Shown here: one piece after another, positions 9,034-20,330 of the stretch
How the letters are laid out: the number at the start of each line of letters is the position of its first letter
How positions within the stretch are numbered: position 1 is the first letter of the stretch
From: Colocasia esculenta
Taxonomy: Eukaryota; Streptophyta; Magnoliopsida; Alismatales; Araceae
NCBI GenBank assembly: GCA_014218235.1
Contig: CM024753.1
Location: forward strand, 178,722,348-178,786,347
Reading direction: 5' to 3'
Length of the DNA stretch: 64,000 bases
The notes under the pieces: model-generated
What the model saw: the letters and a program-made list of their open reading frames with translations, nothing else
What the model was told of the DNA's origin: nothing
Database searches by the model: none
Position numbers and translations under genes: made by a program

Positions 9034-10743
9034 AATGGCAAATCTCTTTAATCTGCATGAATTCTAGTTATAATTTCAGAGAAATCACCAGTCTCACTTT
9101 CATCAAATTTTTCAATGGAAGCACAAAGAAAAGGAACAAAAGAAATTCTCAAGTACTTTATGGCAAAGAAGAGCCTCAATGAATCCAGAAAATCAACAAT
9201 TCAGAAGGTTGTGGCTCTCACTGCACATTCCATGAGCTCAGAGCATTCTGCATCCTCTACAGAAAACAAAAGTTCAAATGGGTCTACAAGATCAGGTAAA
9301 TCAATTCCAGATCCATTTATGTATTCTAATTCTGATTCTGATGCAAATGAAGGCATGTCTTATGCTGAATTGATTGAATTCTATGAGAAGATACAAAATC
9401 TTAATGCAAAGCTGAACACTAAAAATAAAGAATTGAAAAAGACTTTAAAACATTGCCACAAAGAAAGTGCAAAATTGAAAAATACACTTGAATTGCTCCA
9501 GAACAATGACAAAAATCCTTCACAAGAAAATGAGAATTTGAAAATTGAAGTTCAGAAACTGAATTCTGAAAAAGAAAGTCTGAAGGATAAAATCAAAATT
9601 TGTGAAAACAAGTTGTCCAAGTTAAAAGAAGATCATGATCAGTTGGAATTTGAAAATCTTGATTTGAAAGATGAAAATGAAAAATTGATTGACCTTAATG
9701 AAAACATCAAATTTGACAATGATCAATTAAACAAACAGATTTCTAACATGGCTTATGATCATCAAATAAATGAAAGATGCAAACAACTTGTTGAAGAAAA
9801 TAGTCATCTAAAAAGGAAGATTGAATGTTTGTTGCGTGACAAACCATTGGACAATGATTGTAGCAATTTGAGTAATAAAATTGCTGATTTGGAAAAATAA
9901 ATTGCTCAATTTGAAAATGAAAAGAACAAGATGAAAAATGGTTTGGATGTCATGCTAGATAAACTTCAAATTTCAGAAAAAGAAGTTGTTGCATTAAAAG
10001 TTGAAAAACAGAAGCTTCAACATGAATTGAAAAATACTAAATACACAAGTCTTGCCTCTGTTAGAGATAAGAAAAATGAAAATAAAACAAAATTAACATT
10101 TTTTAAAGCTGCTGCGAACAAGAACTCTGTTAATTCTAATGAAAAATTTGTGAAAGTTCTTGTTCAGAAACAGACAGAGAAAAAGAAGAATGCTACTATC
10201 AAGAAGATTCATCTACTTCCTCCATCAATTCAAAAAGCTCCAAGGCAAGTTCCAAATTCACATCATGCCAAGAGCCACCAAAAGGTACCTCCTTCTCCTC
10301 ATGTAAGCCTCCTCACATGAAAAGGAGATTCCAGAAAATGCATACATACCAAGGTAAGTACCAGGTAAGAAATGATCTCATTTGCTTTAACTGTAATAAA
10401 CCTGGTCATCTTGCTAAACATTGTTGGATTAGAGATCAACATTTCCATAAATATGCCAAATCAATCCAGTGCTTCACATGTCATAAATTTGGGCATACTT
10501 CTAGGGAATGTTGACATAGAATTGATAATCTTGTGCATGCTCCCATGTTTCATGTTAACGTACATAGGAATAAAGATCATGTTCATGCTGAAAACACTTA
10601 GAAATTCTATGTACATGAAAAAGGAACTGTTGCACAAAAGATCTCTTCTAAATTTCATGTTAAAAATCTCAATGCTAAAAATCCAAAAATTAGAAAACTC
10701 CATGAAAACATAGATGCATTGAGCAAGGCAAAAAGAAAATCTG
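9034..10743 (+). pseudogene. SIRE-type Gag, 5' part with coiled coil and two zinc knuckles
   Basis: A start codon at 9034 opens MANLFNLHEF, typical of the lineage, and then hits a stop. The N-terminal nucleic-acid-binding and capsid (UBN2-like) part is missing. The frame resumes at 9115 with a Ser-rich stretch and a long Glu/Lys/Leu/Asn coiled coil (about residues 75-260). An in-frame TAA lies at 9898-9900, the same frame continues from 9931 to 10320, and a frameshift leads to 10317-10514. There two CCHC knuckles stand: CFNCNKPGHLAKHC and CFTCHKFGHTSREC. The coding sequence is then cut at 10743 by a solo LTR and resumes at 13865. In the family Gag forms the particle and binds RNA. Loss of the N-terminus plus the stops make this copy non-functional. 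Confidence 0.85.
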
Positions 10744-11406
10744 GTGTAATGCCCTCAAATTTTAAATACCATAATTTGCTTAGAAAATTTTGTTTATGCA
10801 AACCGATTAGGTTTAAATTGTGATATTTAGGATTAAGGGTATGTTTAAGACACTTTATCATACCCAGGTACTACTTTCGGTCGTACGCACCCCGACAGGG
10901 TGACACCGGAAAACTGTAACGAAATAAAAATCTGAGAACACCATAATTTCCAGAAAAATGCGGAGAAGTCAGAAATATAATTATCTGAATTTTTCGACGT
11001 ACGAATTTCGAGATTAAGTCGACGCGACCATTTTTCGGGTGAATTTTCACCTATTGTAAAATAAAATCTAAAAATTAAACTAAAATCACTACAATTTGTA
11101 AAACCATCACATTAGGTTATGGTTGAAATTTGAACTCAAATGGACACCATTTAGATGTGTTTGCATGGTGATCATTGGACCAATTGAATTATGGGTCAAT
11201 TACGGTAGGCAATTTTTTTGGATTTTCAAGCGGGATACGTGTAAGGCTCTTAAAGAGCCACCACACTTGGGAAATTGTTATAATTACTACTGTGTGCATG
11301 TAGCCATGATAAATATGCATGGGCTACGTGTTAAAACATGGGTAAAAGAATTCTTACCAAGACACGTTAGCCGCTAACGTGTTATTGTGCATGGAGATTT
11401 CTGGGG

Positions 11407-11416
11407 TTATAAATAC
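11407..11416 (+). promoter_or_regulatory. TATA box in the solo LTR
   Basis: TTATAAATAC, in a context (GGGGTTATAAATACACATC) like the TATA box of the SIRE-like LTRs although the two LTRs are otherwise unlike. Confidence 0.5.
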
Positions 11417-12330
11417 ACATCAAGACCCTTCGTATCTATCTTTCTGAACCCTTCTACTGTTATGCTGCTGCTATTGCGTTGGGAGATCTCATATTAGGAG
11501 GTGGTTTTGAGTGCTAAACCTTGTGCAGAAGCAGCTTTGGTGTGAACTGTTGTCTCTCTCTTTCGTGCAACTAGTTCCTGTTCAAGTTTTTACTGAAACT
11601 ATTGCTAAGGAACAACTGGAAAATCATATTGGAGGTTGTTGCTGCTACAATAACAAGCTCTACTTGCTTGGTCCTTCACTTACAGTCATTTCTTCTTCTT
11701 GGTTAAGCTAGGTAGGATTCTCCTCCTATCTCTTCTCTTTTCTAAATCCTTGACCCCCACCTTTGTTAAAGAGGTCATGATCATCTGCTTACTTGTTATA
11801 AACTGTGAATTCTCTTTTGAAAAACCATGAACCCATCCCTTAGTCTTGTTTTAGTTGTGTGGTTGTAGGATTTTCCTTCTACTCTTGTTCTCTTCTTCCT
11901 ACATTTCAATGTAGTTCAAGTAGTTTGAAGGGATCCTTTACCAAGAATTTGTTGATTTCCAGTTTTGGAAATTAGTCCCATGGTAAGAATTAAATTTCTC
12001 ATCATTTATGATTTAGTGTTTGGCCATGGGAGACAATACAATTCTTTCTTCCGTCATAACTTGTGCAACTCCGAAATCATGTTAACCATTTATGTGAATC
12101 ACATTCCATGTCCATTCTTTTGCTTTCTTGTCATGTTAGCTTCATGTTTGAGGCTAAGATCATACTTGGAAAAAGTCTTAATCATGTTAGGAATGATAGA
12201 AAAGCTTGGTAGTACAATTTCTAGTTGGATTTAATCAATTTTTGGAAGCCTACATAGCACCTGTCAACAGCTCTCCATCCACCTGTCCACAGGGCCCTTT
12301 GTCCAGAGCCCAGAAAATGTAACCAGGCAT

Positions 12331-12507
12331 GGTTGTCGACAACCACCCCTCTGGTTGTCGACAACCACTGTCAGGCTGAGACTGGGAAAGCTTTGGTTGT
12401 CGACAACCACCTCTTTGGTTGTCGACAGCCCACTGTCAGGCTAAGAAATCAACCTCTGGGAAAGCTATGGTTGTCGACAACCACCCCCCTGGTTGTCAAC
12501 AACCACT
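12331..12507 (+). repeat. Cluster of GGTTGTCGACAACC palindromes
   Basis: Six copies, five with a GTCGAC-type core and one with GTTGTCAACAAC, several perfect 14-bp palindromes. They are mostly followed by ACC and separated by CTGTCAGGCT words. Unlike the other families, this cluster lies downstream of the TATA box at 11407. Confidence 0.85.
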
Positions 12508-13864
12508 GTCAGTTTCAGATTTTTTTTTGGCACCTACCTTGAACCATTTCTTGACCCGAACTATATCCAATTGATCCAACCAAATGCTCACTCATTCATA
12601 GATGTTTTTACTACCTAAACACCTACTAAGACCAATCATGTTACCATTCTTTTACTATGAAACATTTCTTCAAAGTTTCGAACAAGATTGTTCTTGTGAG
12701 ATTCTCAAATTCTAAAATTAGTAAAGGAATAGAGTTCCTTAATTATTGTGTGTGAACCTTGAGTAAATCCTTATGTACCTTAATTCATTACAAGGATGAG
12801 TGTGTGATGATGACCATTATGAATCTTCATTTTCTTTTGGATTCTTATGTGATTTAAATCTTCTGAAGTTATTGGCTTCGAGTCATAACCTTGTCTCAAC
12901 CAATTGTCTTTCTCATTTTCTTGAACTATGAACTACTTTATCACCAAGATATTTGTATTGATTCTCAATCAAGCCTACCTTTAGATTTCCCATTTCCGTT
13001 ATGCTCATGAAAAGAAGTTTATGATCTGAAGACAGTGCTCTCTTCAAAAGAGGGTTTAGGATCACTTGTAGTAGCACCAGCTACTTGTGATCAGCTGAGG
13101 GCGACAGTTTGTACGTATGTAAATCCAAGTCAATGGACTGACGATGGTGGGTAATAAAATAATTATACCCCATTCTTGCGCAATGAACAAGATCCAAGGT
13201 GCTGGAATCGCCTAGGCACTGAGGATGTATTTACGTCTATATAGTAACCTCTTGAGAATAGTGATGTCTGTCAAGTTTGTTCCGAAATCAAGTTATGATA
13301 TGAATTTTGAAAGACAAATATGACTTTGTTTTGATATTCGTTTGAGCCTGTCATGAAATCAATTTGAGCTATATGTTTCTGTTAAGTATGAAATTCATGA
13401 GCAATTATGTTTTGATCCATATATGCACTTTCTGAATACTCTTGAAGTTCTAAAAATTTGAAACTCCTATCTTTATGTTTACTGTCACCTACTGAGTCCT
13501 TCCGACTCACGCCTTTGTTTCCTCCAACCCTTTCAGATTGAAGGTGTGTATAATCTCAGCTACATGTAAATCCTAATTCCGCTGCGAACGATGAAGAGAT
13601 GAAGAAGAATAATGTAGTTTAGTAGTTTCTTTTAGTTGATGATGTATTAAGTTAGAGAGAGAAACTTGTCTTTTGTAAATAATGAATATTAATACTTTGT
13701 TACCTTGTGAAGTATAATGTGTTCGAAGATACCTTTGTGGAATGGTTTGCCAGTTTTGTGCATTGCACGGATATATCTACCCATAACGAAAGTTTGTCAG
13801 CGTAACCCCTCTTCCGATCAAAGGTTATGTATGTATTTGTGTGATGTCGGAGGGGGGGTGTTAC

Positions 13865-14013
13865 ATCTGAAACTAATTCTGCTCATAGTTCTGTCAATGA
13901 AAGAAATGCATCTATACCAAAAATAAAACCATTTTGGATTCAAAAATCTTTATTGCACTCTAACATTGATTTCATTGCAGGACCCAAGCAAGTGTGGGTC
14001 CCAAAACCAGCTT
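13865..14013 (+). pseudogene. SIRE-type Gag C-terminus after the solo LTR
   Basis: The frame resumes past the insertion and ends GPKQVWVPKPA-stop at 14011-14013. A GPK.VWVPK block is the usual junction between Gag and the protease region in SIRE elements. Here nothing of pol follows, so pol was deleted or never present in this subfamily. Confidence 0.75.
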
Positions 14014-16286
14014 GATCAGCAAGCTGAGGAGTCTTGCAGCCATACATTGTATTTTTTTTTATTCAAGACATTGGCTGTGAAAGGCAAGAAATGATTGGAG
14101 AACACAGGTAAAATCTTTGGAAAGCAATTGAAGTCCATTCAGGTAAAACTTCTTTATCATTTCAAATTTGAATTGCCTAAATTGAAATAATGTTTGATTT
14201 TTTATCTGAACAATAAAAAATGTGTTTCAATGGTACTCCCAACAATGAACTTTGTGTCATTACAATTGGAATCATGTTTGTGTTATCATGCTTGCATAAC
14301 TGTGCCCATGATTCTGTGTGCATATCAACTGCTTTGACTTTTTTTGTATATCAAATGATGACATGTGGAAAAACAACTTACGCTTGTTTGGAAGCTATCA
14401 TTATGCGTGAGTAAAATACTCTGCCAAGTACCAGAAGTCATGTTATGCTTAAAGCTAACTGTGTGCATAATCATGTGTGAATTGCTTGCTAGCTTTTTCA
14501 TTCCATGCACATATTAAGGGGGAGTAAATTTGAAAAAGTACAAAAAATGTTCTTGAAAATACAATGAATTTCATACTAAAATTAAAGAATAATTGACCTT
14601 TTTGCAGTGACTATGTGGTATATCAAATGGTAAAATGTGAAAGGACAAGTTAGGCTTGTCTGGAAACTCTCATCATGCGTGAGAAAAATTCTTCGCCAAG
14701 TATCAATAGTCTTTTCCTGCATAAAAAGGTCATCAAGAAAAATGAAAATCTCAAAAGCTTTATTTTAAGTCTTTGAAACTTTTCTCCTTCAATAAATTGT
14801 CTGTTAATGCATGCTTGATCATGTTCATATTCTTTCTGTGCAAACTACTTTGAATGAACATATCTGAATTGCTTAAATGATCATTTCATATCATGCATAT
14901 CTTATGGGGAAGTGAGTCAAAAGAATCTTTGAGTGAAATGCTGGAGAAATATTCTTCATATCTGATTTATCAACAACTCTCATTCAGTTTATTGACAAAT
15001 GTTCTTGCAAATGAATTCCTCACTCTCACATTGCATTGGCATTCTTGGTATATCAAATGGTGAATTGAAGAAAGACAAGTCAGGCTTGTCTGGACTCTTT
15101 CACTATGCGTGAGTATATGTCTCCGCCAAGTATCAAGAGCCTCATATGCAATTGTCGAGGGGGAGTTTCTATTTTTCAATAAAACATTCATGTTCATTCT
15201 GCTTTCACTTCATTCCATTCATATTCCTCATATAATCTTCATGTTCACCTTGTGAGGGGGAGTTACATGAAAGGGGGAAGTCATTGTTGCATTCCTTGAT
15301 CTTACTTGTCTATTTTGAACCCTAAAATCATCAGAATTTTTGAGTCCTTGTGCTATTTTCTTATGAGAGAATTAAAACATTGAAACTAAACTCATTGTGC
15401 ATTTAGTTTAATTTCAAAGATTCAGTATCATTTCAAGGTTAAGCAATCTTAATACTTAATGTCTTTAAAATGACTTGCAAAACACTTGTAGGCACATGAG
15501 TGGCTTTACTATTTAACATGTGTATGTTTAAGCTTCATTTTTACCACGTGTTAAGAATAATTTATCTAAATTCGTAGTCATGACTTGTCTGGTCAAAGCA
15601 AACATATTCCTGCAAAACATCAAAAGAAAATGATGAAAATGATCAACAATCTGAAAAGATACAAACAGAGCAATGCAAATTCTTGAACCACTGAGTAACC
15701 GGGTCATTTCACCTAACAAGTGATTTGTTTCGCGTCAAAAAGTGGAAATCAAAGTTTTCAACTCTGTATAAGATAATGAAAGTTAAACCACTGAGTAATC
15801 AGGAGGTCTTGCATCTGATCAATGTGATCTCTTGTACTGAAAAGTGAGATTTAACTAATTTATTCGTGTACTCTTTCCCAGTTAAAAATGAAAGAAAATC
15901 AAATTGTCAGGATGGAAAAGCTTAAGACCTTAATAAAGTTCATGCATGCTGAGTTTAGGCCTATTATTCTACATTGTGATAAAATTAAAGCTCCTAACAT
16001 CCTTGTTAAATATTTTTGCTCATTCATATAGGTCACTTTACTTCACATTTGCATCATTATTTTAACTACATTCAGATCATTATATCTTGTAATACCTTGT
16101 GTTGAGTGTGTCTTTGTGATTAAACTTTGTGGCACAATACCAAAAACACAATCATTTCTCTCATATGTCAATATCACTTTGTCTCATTTATTTTGATCAT
16201 TTCTGACCATTCCTTTACTCCATTTCATTTCTTGATCTCCTACTATTCTTTGTTTCTCTCTCTTATCTATCTTTTGATGCTGTCAA
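14014..16286 (+). other. Non-coding internal region with three dispersed repeats
   Basis: No pol or env-like frame is visible. A block of about 100 bp recurs three times: 14340-14450, 14610-14715 and 15043-15150. Each holds TATATCAAATG, then a small hairpin of the type ACAAGT-CAG-GCTTGT, then TGCGTGAG and CGCCAAGTA. The truncated minus-strand relative has the same block at 57823-57920 and 58215-58292. Paired AACCACTGAGTAA words occur at 15685 and 15785. This is the space where pol would sit in an autonomous element. Confidence 0.7.
15380..15417 (+). repeat. Hairpin conserved between two SIRE-like copies
   Basis: TTGAAACTAAACT and AGTTTAATTTCAA form a 13-bp stem with one mismatch around a 12-nt loop containing TTGTGC. 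The minus-strand copy keeps a comparable stem at about 57508-57550, with GTGCAC in the loop. Confidence 0.6.
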
Positions 16287-16470
16287 AAGGGGGAGAAAGG
16301 TCTCTAGTGGGAGAAAGTTCAAAGGGGAGAAAGTTCTTTAAAGGAGAAAGGTCTCTAGGGGGAGAAAGGTCAAAGGGTGTATATGGTCAAAGGGGGAGTT
16401 ATTGTAGTCAAGGGAGTCAAGATATTGGGAGATTGTGCATATGTTTTGTCATCATCAAAAAGGGGGATAT
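16287..16470 (+). promoter_or_regulatory. Polypurine tract preceded by repeated purine tracts
   Basis: AAAAAGGGGGATAT (16457-16470) directly precedes the 3' LTR and is the expected plus-strand primer. Upstream, 16287-16410 holds six GGGAGAAAG-type purine tracts separated by TCTCTA or TTC words, which look like decayed copies of the tract. Confidence 0.75.
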
Positions 16471-18203
16471 TGTTGGGTTGAGTGTGTTTGGAATTTCCTA
16501 AAGTTGTATTTTAATGATATCCAATGAACATCACTCATATTTTGATTTTGATGATGACATATTGTGATTTTAATGATGACATGTTGTGATTTTAATGATG
16601 ACATGTTGTGATTTTAATGATGACATGTTGTGATTTTAATGATGACATATTGTGATTTTAATGATGACATATTGTGATTGTGATGATGACATGTTGAATA
16701 TGTTATACATATCACAATAATGCTTAGACAACATGTTTTTGATGTTTAATATCTCATATTTTAATGATAATATCTTGTATTAATTATTTACACTTTATAT
16801 TTTCAGATTTACACAAATTTGTCTCAAGTGGTGTCGACATAGTCCACCTATGTGTTGACACGGTCTGCCTGTGTGTTGACACAGTCTGCCAGTCGTGTCG
16901 ACACACTCAATAGACAGTGTCGACACTAGTCCCAGATTCCAGAAGACCCAGTTGCCAGACTGGGACAGTGTGTCGACACAGTCCCAGGCAGTGTCGACAC
17001 TAGACCCAGTTCCCAGAAGACCAGTTTTGCGCAAATGGGACAGTGTGTCGACACACTCCCTGGTGGTGTCGACACAGTCCACCTGAAACTCAAAAACGTG
17101 AATTTTTCTGGACACGTGGCTGCTTGGGAATTAGGGGATTTGACCTAGGTTTCCGTGCCCATACACCCCAAGGCACTTTATGGACATATGGGGTTATAAA
17201 TACCCATATTCCTTGTACCCCAAAGCAAAGAGAGCCCATACACTTCCAGAAGAAGCTTTTTGGCGGCCAAAGGGGGCTTTCCGGATCTTGCTCCATCTCC
17301 AGAAGTTGCAAGCCATCCTTTCAAGAGGAAGGACGTGGGAATCAAGGGGAATCTCTGGAGAGAAGCTTGCTGTGCTAGGCAAGGGAGAAGATCTAACTGA
17401 AGAGGCGCAGGAGAAGAAGGATTTCTGGCATTTCAGATGCCATCAAAGCAGAGCATCGCCAATTGAGGAGAATCTCCATTGATTTCCATCAACGCTCCTC
17501 AATTGAAGTGTCTGCAAGACCTCTTCATTGAAGAACACTCATTCTACATCCATTTCTCACTTCAGAGCTTGTTCTTCTTTATTTCGTCTATGAGATTTGT
17601 GCATGACGTTCTGCGCAACTTTCTGTGTACAAATTTGTCTTGAATCAGATCATTGCTAGAGGATCTAATTTCTGTTGTCTTTGATCTAGCTTTTGTTTTG
17701 GGAGCCGTCGAGCTCTGGTTTGTGAGTCATCGCACTCACAGTGTGGTTTGAGCCGTCGTGCTCAATTTGGAGTCGTCGTGCTCCGGTTGTTGTTTGAGCC
17801 GTCGCGCTCAGTTTGTGAGTCGTTGAACTCAAGGGTGTTTGGAGTCATCGTGCTCCAGTGTGTGTTGTACTCAAGGTCTTGAGTAGTGTGGCCTCACTGT
17901 GTGAGGGGTGGACGTAGGAGTCACTGGAGGTGATTTCCGAACCACCTAAAAATCCTCTGTGCAATGGTTTGAATTGTGGTTTGACTTTGTATTACGCTAG
18001 ATGCATGCATAGGGATTTCATTCACACTACTAATCGATTTGCTCACACACACTAATCACACTTCAGATCAGTAAATTGTTTGGGTGAATTGATCTCTGAT
18101 TTGAAGTAATTTTAAATTGCTTGAGCTTCCGCATAAATTGGTTTTAGATCTATTCAACCCCCCCCCCTTCTAGATCTGATCCATCCACCCATTCGATCCT
18201 ACA
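16471..18203 (+). repeat. 3' LTR of the SIRE-like element
   Basis: Same ends and order as the 5' LTR: 22-bp tandem repeats (16551-16700), GTGTCGACAC cluster (16831-17086), TATA box TTATAAATAC (17194-17203), mini-hairpin array (17702-17906), poly-C tract of about 9 and terminal CCTACA. The target duplication GCCGA follows at 18204-18208. Confidence 0.9.
17702..17906 (+). repeat. Mini-hairpin array, 3' LTR copy
   Basis: Nine hairpins in the same order as at 8300-8500. The second has grown to a 7-bp stem (TGTGAGT-CATCGC-ACTCACA) by a matching change in its right flank, the third is TTGAGC-CGTCGT-GCTCAA, and the fifth has loop CGTCGC. Pairing is retained despite base changes. Confidence 0.8.
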
Positions 18204-18208
18204 GCCGA

Positions 18209-20319
18209 CGTGTTCGTGTAGTGGTCCTCGTCATTCAAACCCGTTAACCTAATAATGAGCCCGACACAACTCCGCCTCTCGCGAACAAGTTGAAACCTCA
18301 CAAGGGATACCGTTACTCGAGTCCGTAAGAACTTAAAAGAAATATTTAAACATACATACATAAGATTGCACAACTGTATATAGTCTCACGCATATTTACA
18401 TGAAGTTTACATAGCCACATCTCAACTGAAGTCAACAGAAAGTGAAAGTACAGCATCCTGAGGCATATCCTGAGGTGAGAACGAGAATAGAAATTACACT
18501 GCTGGTGGAGTGGGCCAGCCTTTGTTACGGTGGGGCTCGAAACTAGATGAGGGGTGGACCTCTCCTACTCTTCTTCATCTAAAAGGGGGAAGTAGGGGTG
18601 TGAGCCTCACAAGTCACTAGCTCAATAAGGAAACTCCCTCAAAATCGATACAACACGAATCTCACGATAAGTAGGAGTGAACAACTAATAATTAAACAAT
18701 TAATAGAACTATACATGTACAGAACTATAAGCTAAAATTAAATAGACAGATCAATAAACTATATGTATGAAACATTTATAAATAAACGGCAAGCCATGCA
18801 CTAGTGTACGAGCTAAAGAAGGACAACGCCACACTCGGGTCACGAAGTCTGGTTCGCAACACCAGCTATTGACCAGGACAAACCACACAGGTCTAACTCT
18901 CAATCTCGTAGCCACAAACGTAAGGTCTAACTGCGGCTCCACCTCTACAGTGCCAACAAATTGTGGATACCAACCAACACCACACCTGCAGCCACACATG
19001 CTGCAGACCTATGCTTGACACACCTCTAAGGGTACTGGGGCCACTAGAGTGAGGATGTAGAACACAAGACTAGCTAGGGACTGGTACATCTACTGGTGTC
19101 TATCCCCCAACCACGAGCACACTGCAAGTGACTGAATAGAGAACCAAGACACCACAATCCGCTACCCCACTATCGTCTTTCCCCCAACCAGACGTACAAC
19201 TCGACAAATGAGTGAGGGTGTTTAGGAAGACAATACCGACCTCTATAGTACACACTGTACCGCGACAAACCCTAAGCACTAACGTGCCTAAATCATAGAG
19301 AACATGGGGTAACTGACTAGAGAGGCAACCATGGTAAGTGTCATACCATCAAGCTCGGCCATACACATAAACGATGCAATCTCAGTGTTCACTAATCTTA
19401 AAACATACTCATACACCTACATAAATCATTAAACATCTTAAACTATGGTCTGGAGGACCCACATTTTATAAACATGACATTTAAGCTTCGGGAAACAGAA
19501 CACGACAGGGTCGACCGTCGCGTTAAGAATGCGACACCCCGATACGACACATTCTGGATGTGAACGCATTGGTTCGGGCCGTCGCATTAAGAACCTGACA
19601 TTTTGGTCCGTCGCGTTCACTGAAAAAACGCCAGTCAGAAAACCCCTTCTCTAGAAAACCAAAAAACCACGCATGTTTACCTTCATTGCTCAATTGTAAA
19701 GAGTTAAACTACTACCTTAATATGCATACTACTAAAGAGAAGCCTTTTCATGCATTAAGCCTTTCAAATCCCACATAAACAAAGGAAAAAAAGAGAGAAT
19801 ATCCCTACCCATGCAAGAAACACGAAGAACATCACTCGATCAATGTTTCCCACACTCCGAATAGCCTCCTCGCGTCGAGAACATGTCAAAATGTGAGCCA
19901 CTGGATTGAAATCGCCAAAGACATCTTCAAAACCTCCTCCCTTGGTCCAACAGATCTCCCTGCTTTGTTTGGCTGACCTACAGTCACTTAAACCCTCAGA
20001 GTTCAGAACATGATGTAGGTGGTTGTCGCGTTACTTGGTTGACGCGTTCACGAACCTCATGCCACACGGCATCCATGAATGTGCCACGCATCGCGCATGT
20101 AGCTAAAAACTGAAAAGAAGCGGTGCCGAGAATGTGACATAGGCGGGCGATGCATTTTGAACGTGACGCACACCCCCGTCGCATTTTCAAATAGAGAACC
20201 AGTGGGTTTGTTGGGTCCGGATTTCCAGCCCAAAACACCCATACACTTGCTAAAGCTCAAAACACAACACATTGGCCCACAAACCAATCATACCAAGATC
20301 CGAACGGCCACGACGTTAC
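18209..20319 (-). repeat. LTR-like block, minus orientation, boundaries uncertain
   Basis: On the minus strand it would begin TGTAACGTCGTGGCCGTTCG at 20319. The right half holds GTCGCGTT/GCGAC-type words (19497-19625 and 20024-20185). A stretch near 18540-18630 about genes-free CTCACAAGTCACTAGCTCA context resembles the R-U5 of chromovirus LTRs. No primer site, PPT or clean target duplication was found, so it may be a solo LTR or a truncated one. It has no coding potential of note. Confidence 0.45.
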
Positions 20320-20330
20320 AATTCACAAGT

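Larger units (their letters stand above)
10744..13864 (+). mobile_element. Solo LTR of about 3.1 kb inserted in the SIRE gag
   Basis: Begins (G)TGTAATGCCCTCAAA and ends GGGGGGTGTTAC(A), with flanking 5-bp copies ATCTG (10739-10743 and 13865-13869). TGTAAYRCCC...GGGTGTTACA ends are usual for plant Ty3/gypsy LTRs. It has a TATA box near 11407 and a palindrome cluster at 12331-12507. There is no primer site, coding region or second LTR, so the rest was lost by LTR-LTR recombination. Removing it restores the reading of the Gag C-terminus. Confidence 0.85.
7031..18203 (+). mobile_element. Non-autonomous SIRE-like Ty1/copia element
   Basis: Complete by structure: two LTRs of 1770 and 1733 bp starting TGTTGGGTTGAG and ending CGATCCTACA, a tRNA-iMet primer binding site, a gag relic, a polypurine tract, and a perfect 5-bp target duplication GCCGA (7026-7030 and 18204-18208). 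The Gag, with a long coiled coil and two CCHC knuckles, and the LTR end fit the SIRE/Maximus lineage. No protease, integrase or reverse transcriptase is present, so any movement would have needed help from an autonomous relative. The internal region is about 4.5 kb once the solo LTR at 10744-13864 is taken out. Confidence 0.9.

Noticed and set aside
10372..10713. 113-codon frame overlapping the zinc knuckles
   Set aside because: Alternative frame of the knuckle coding sequence; the CCHC motifs lie in the frame of 10317-10514.
18209..20319. A complete minus-strand LTR element here
   Set aside because: No second LTR, primer site, polypurine tract or coding region; flanks show no convincing target duplication.
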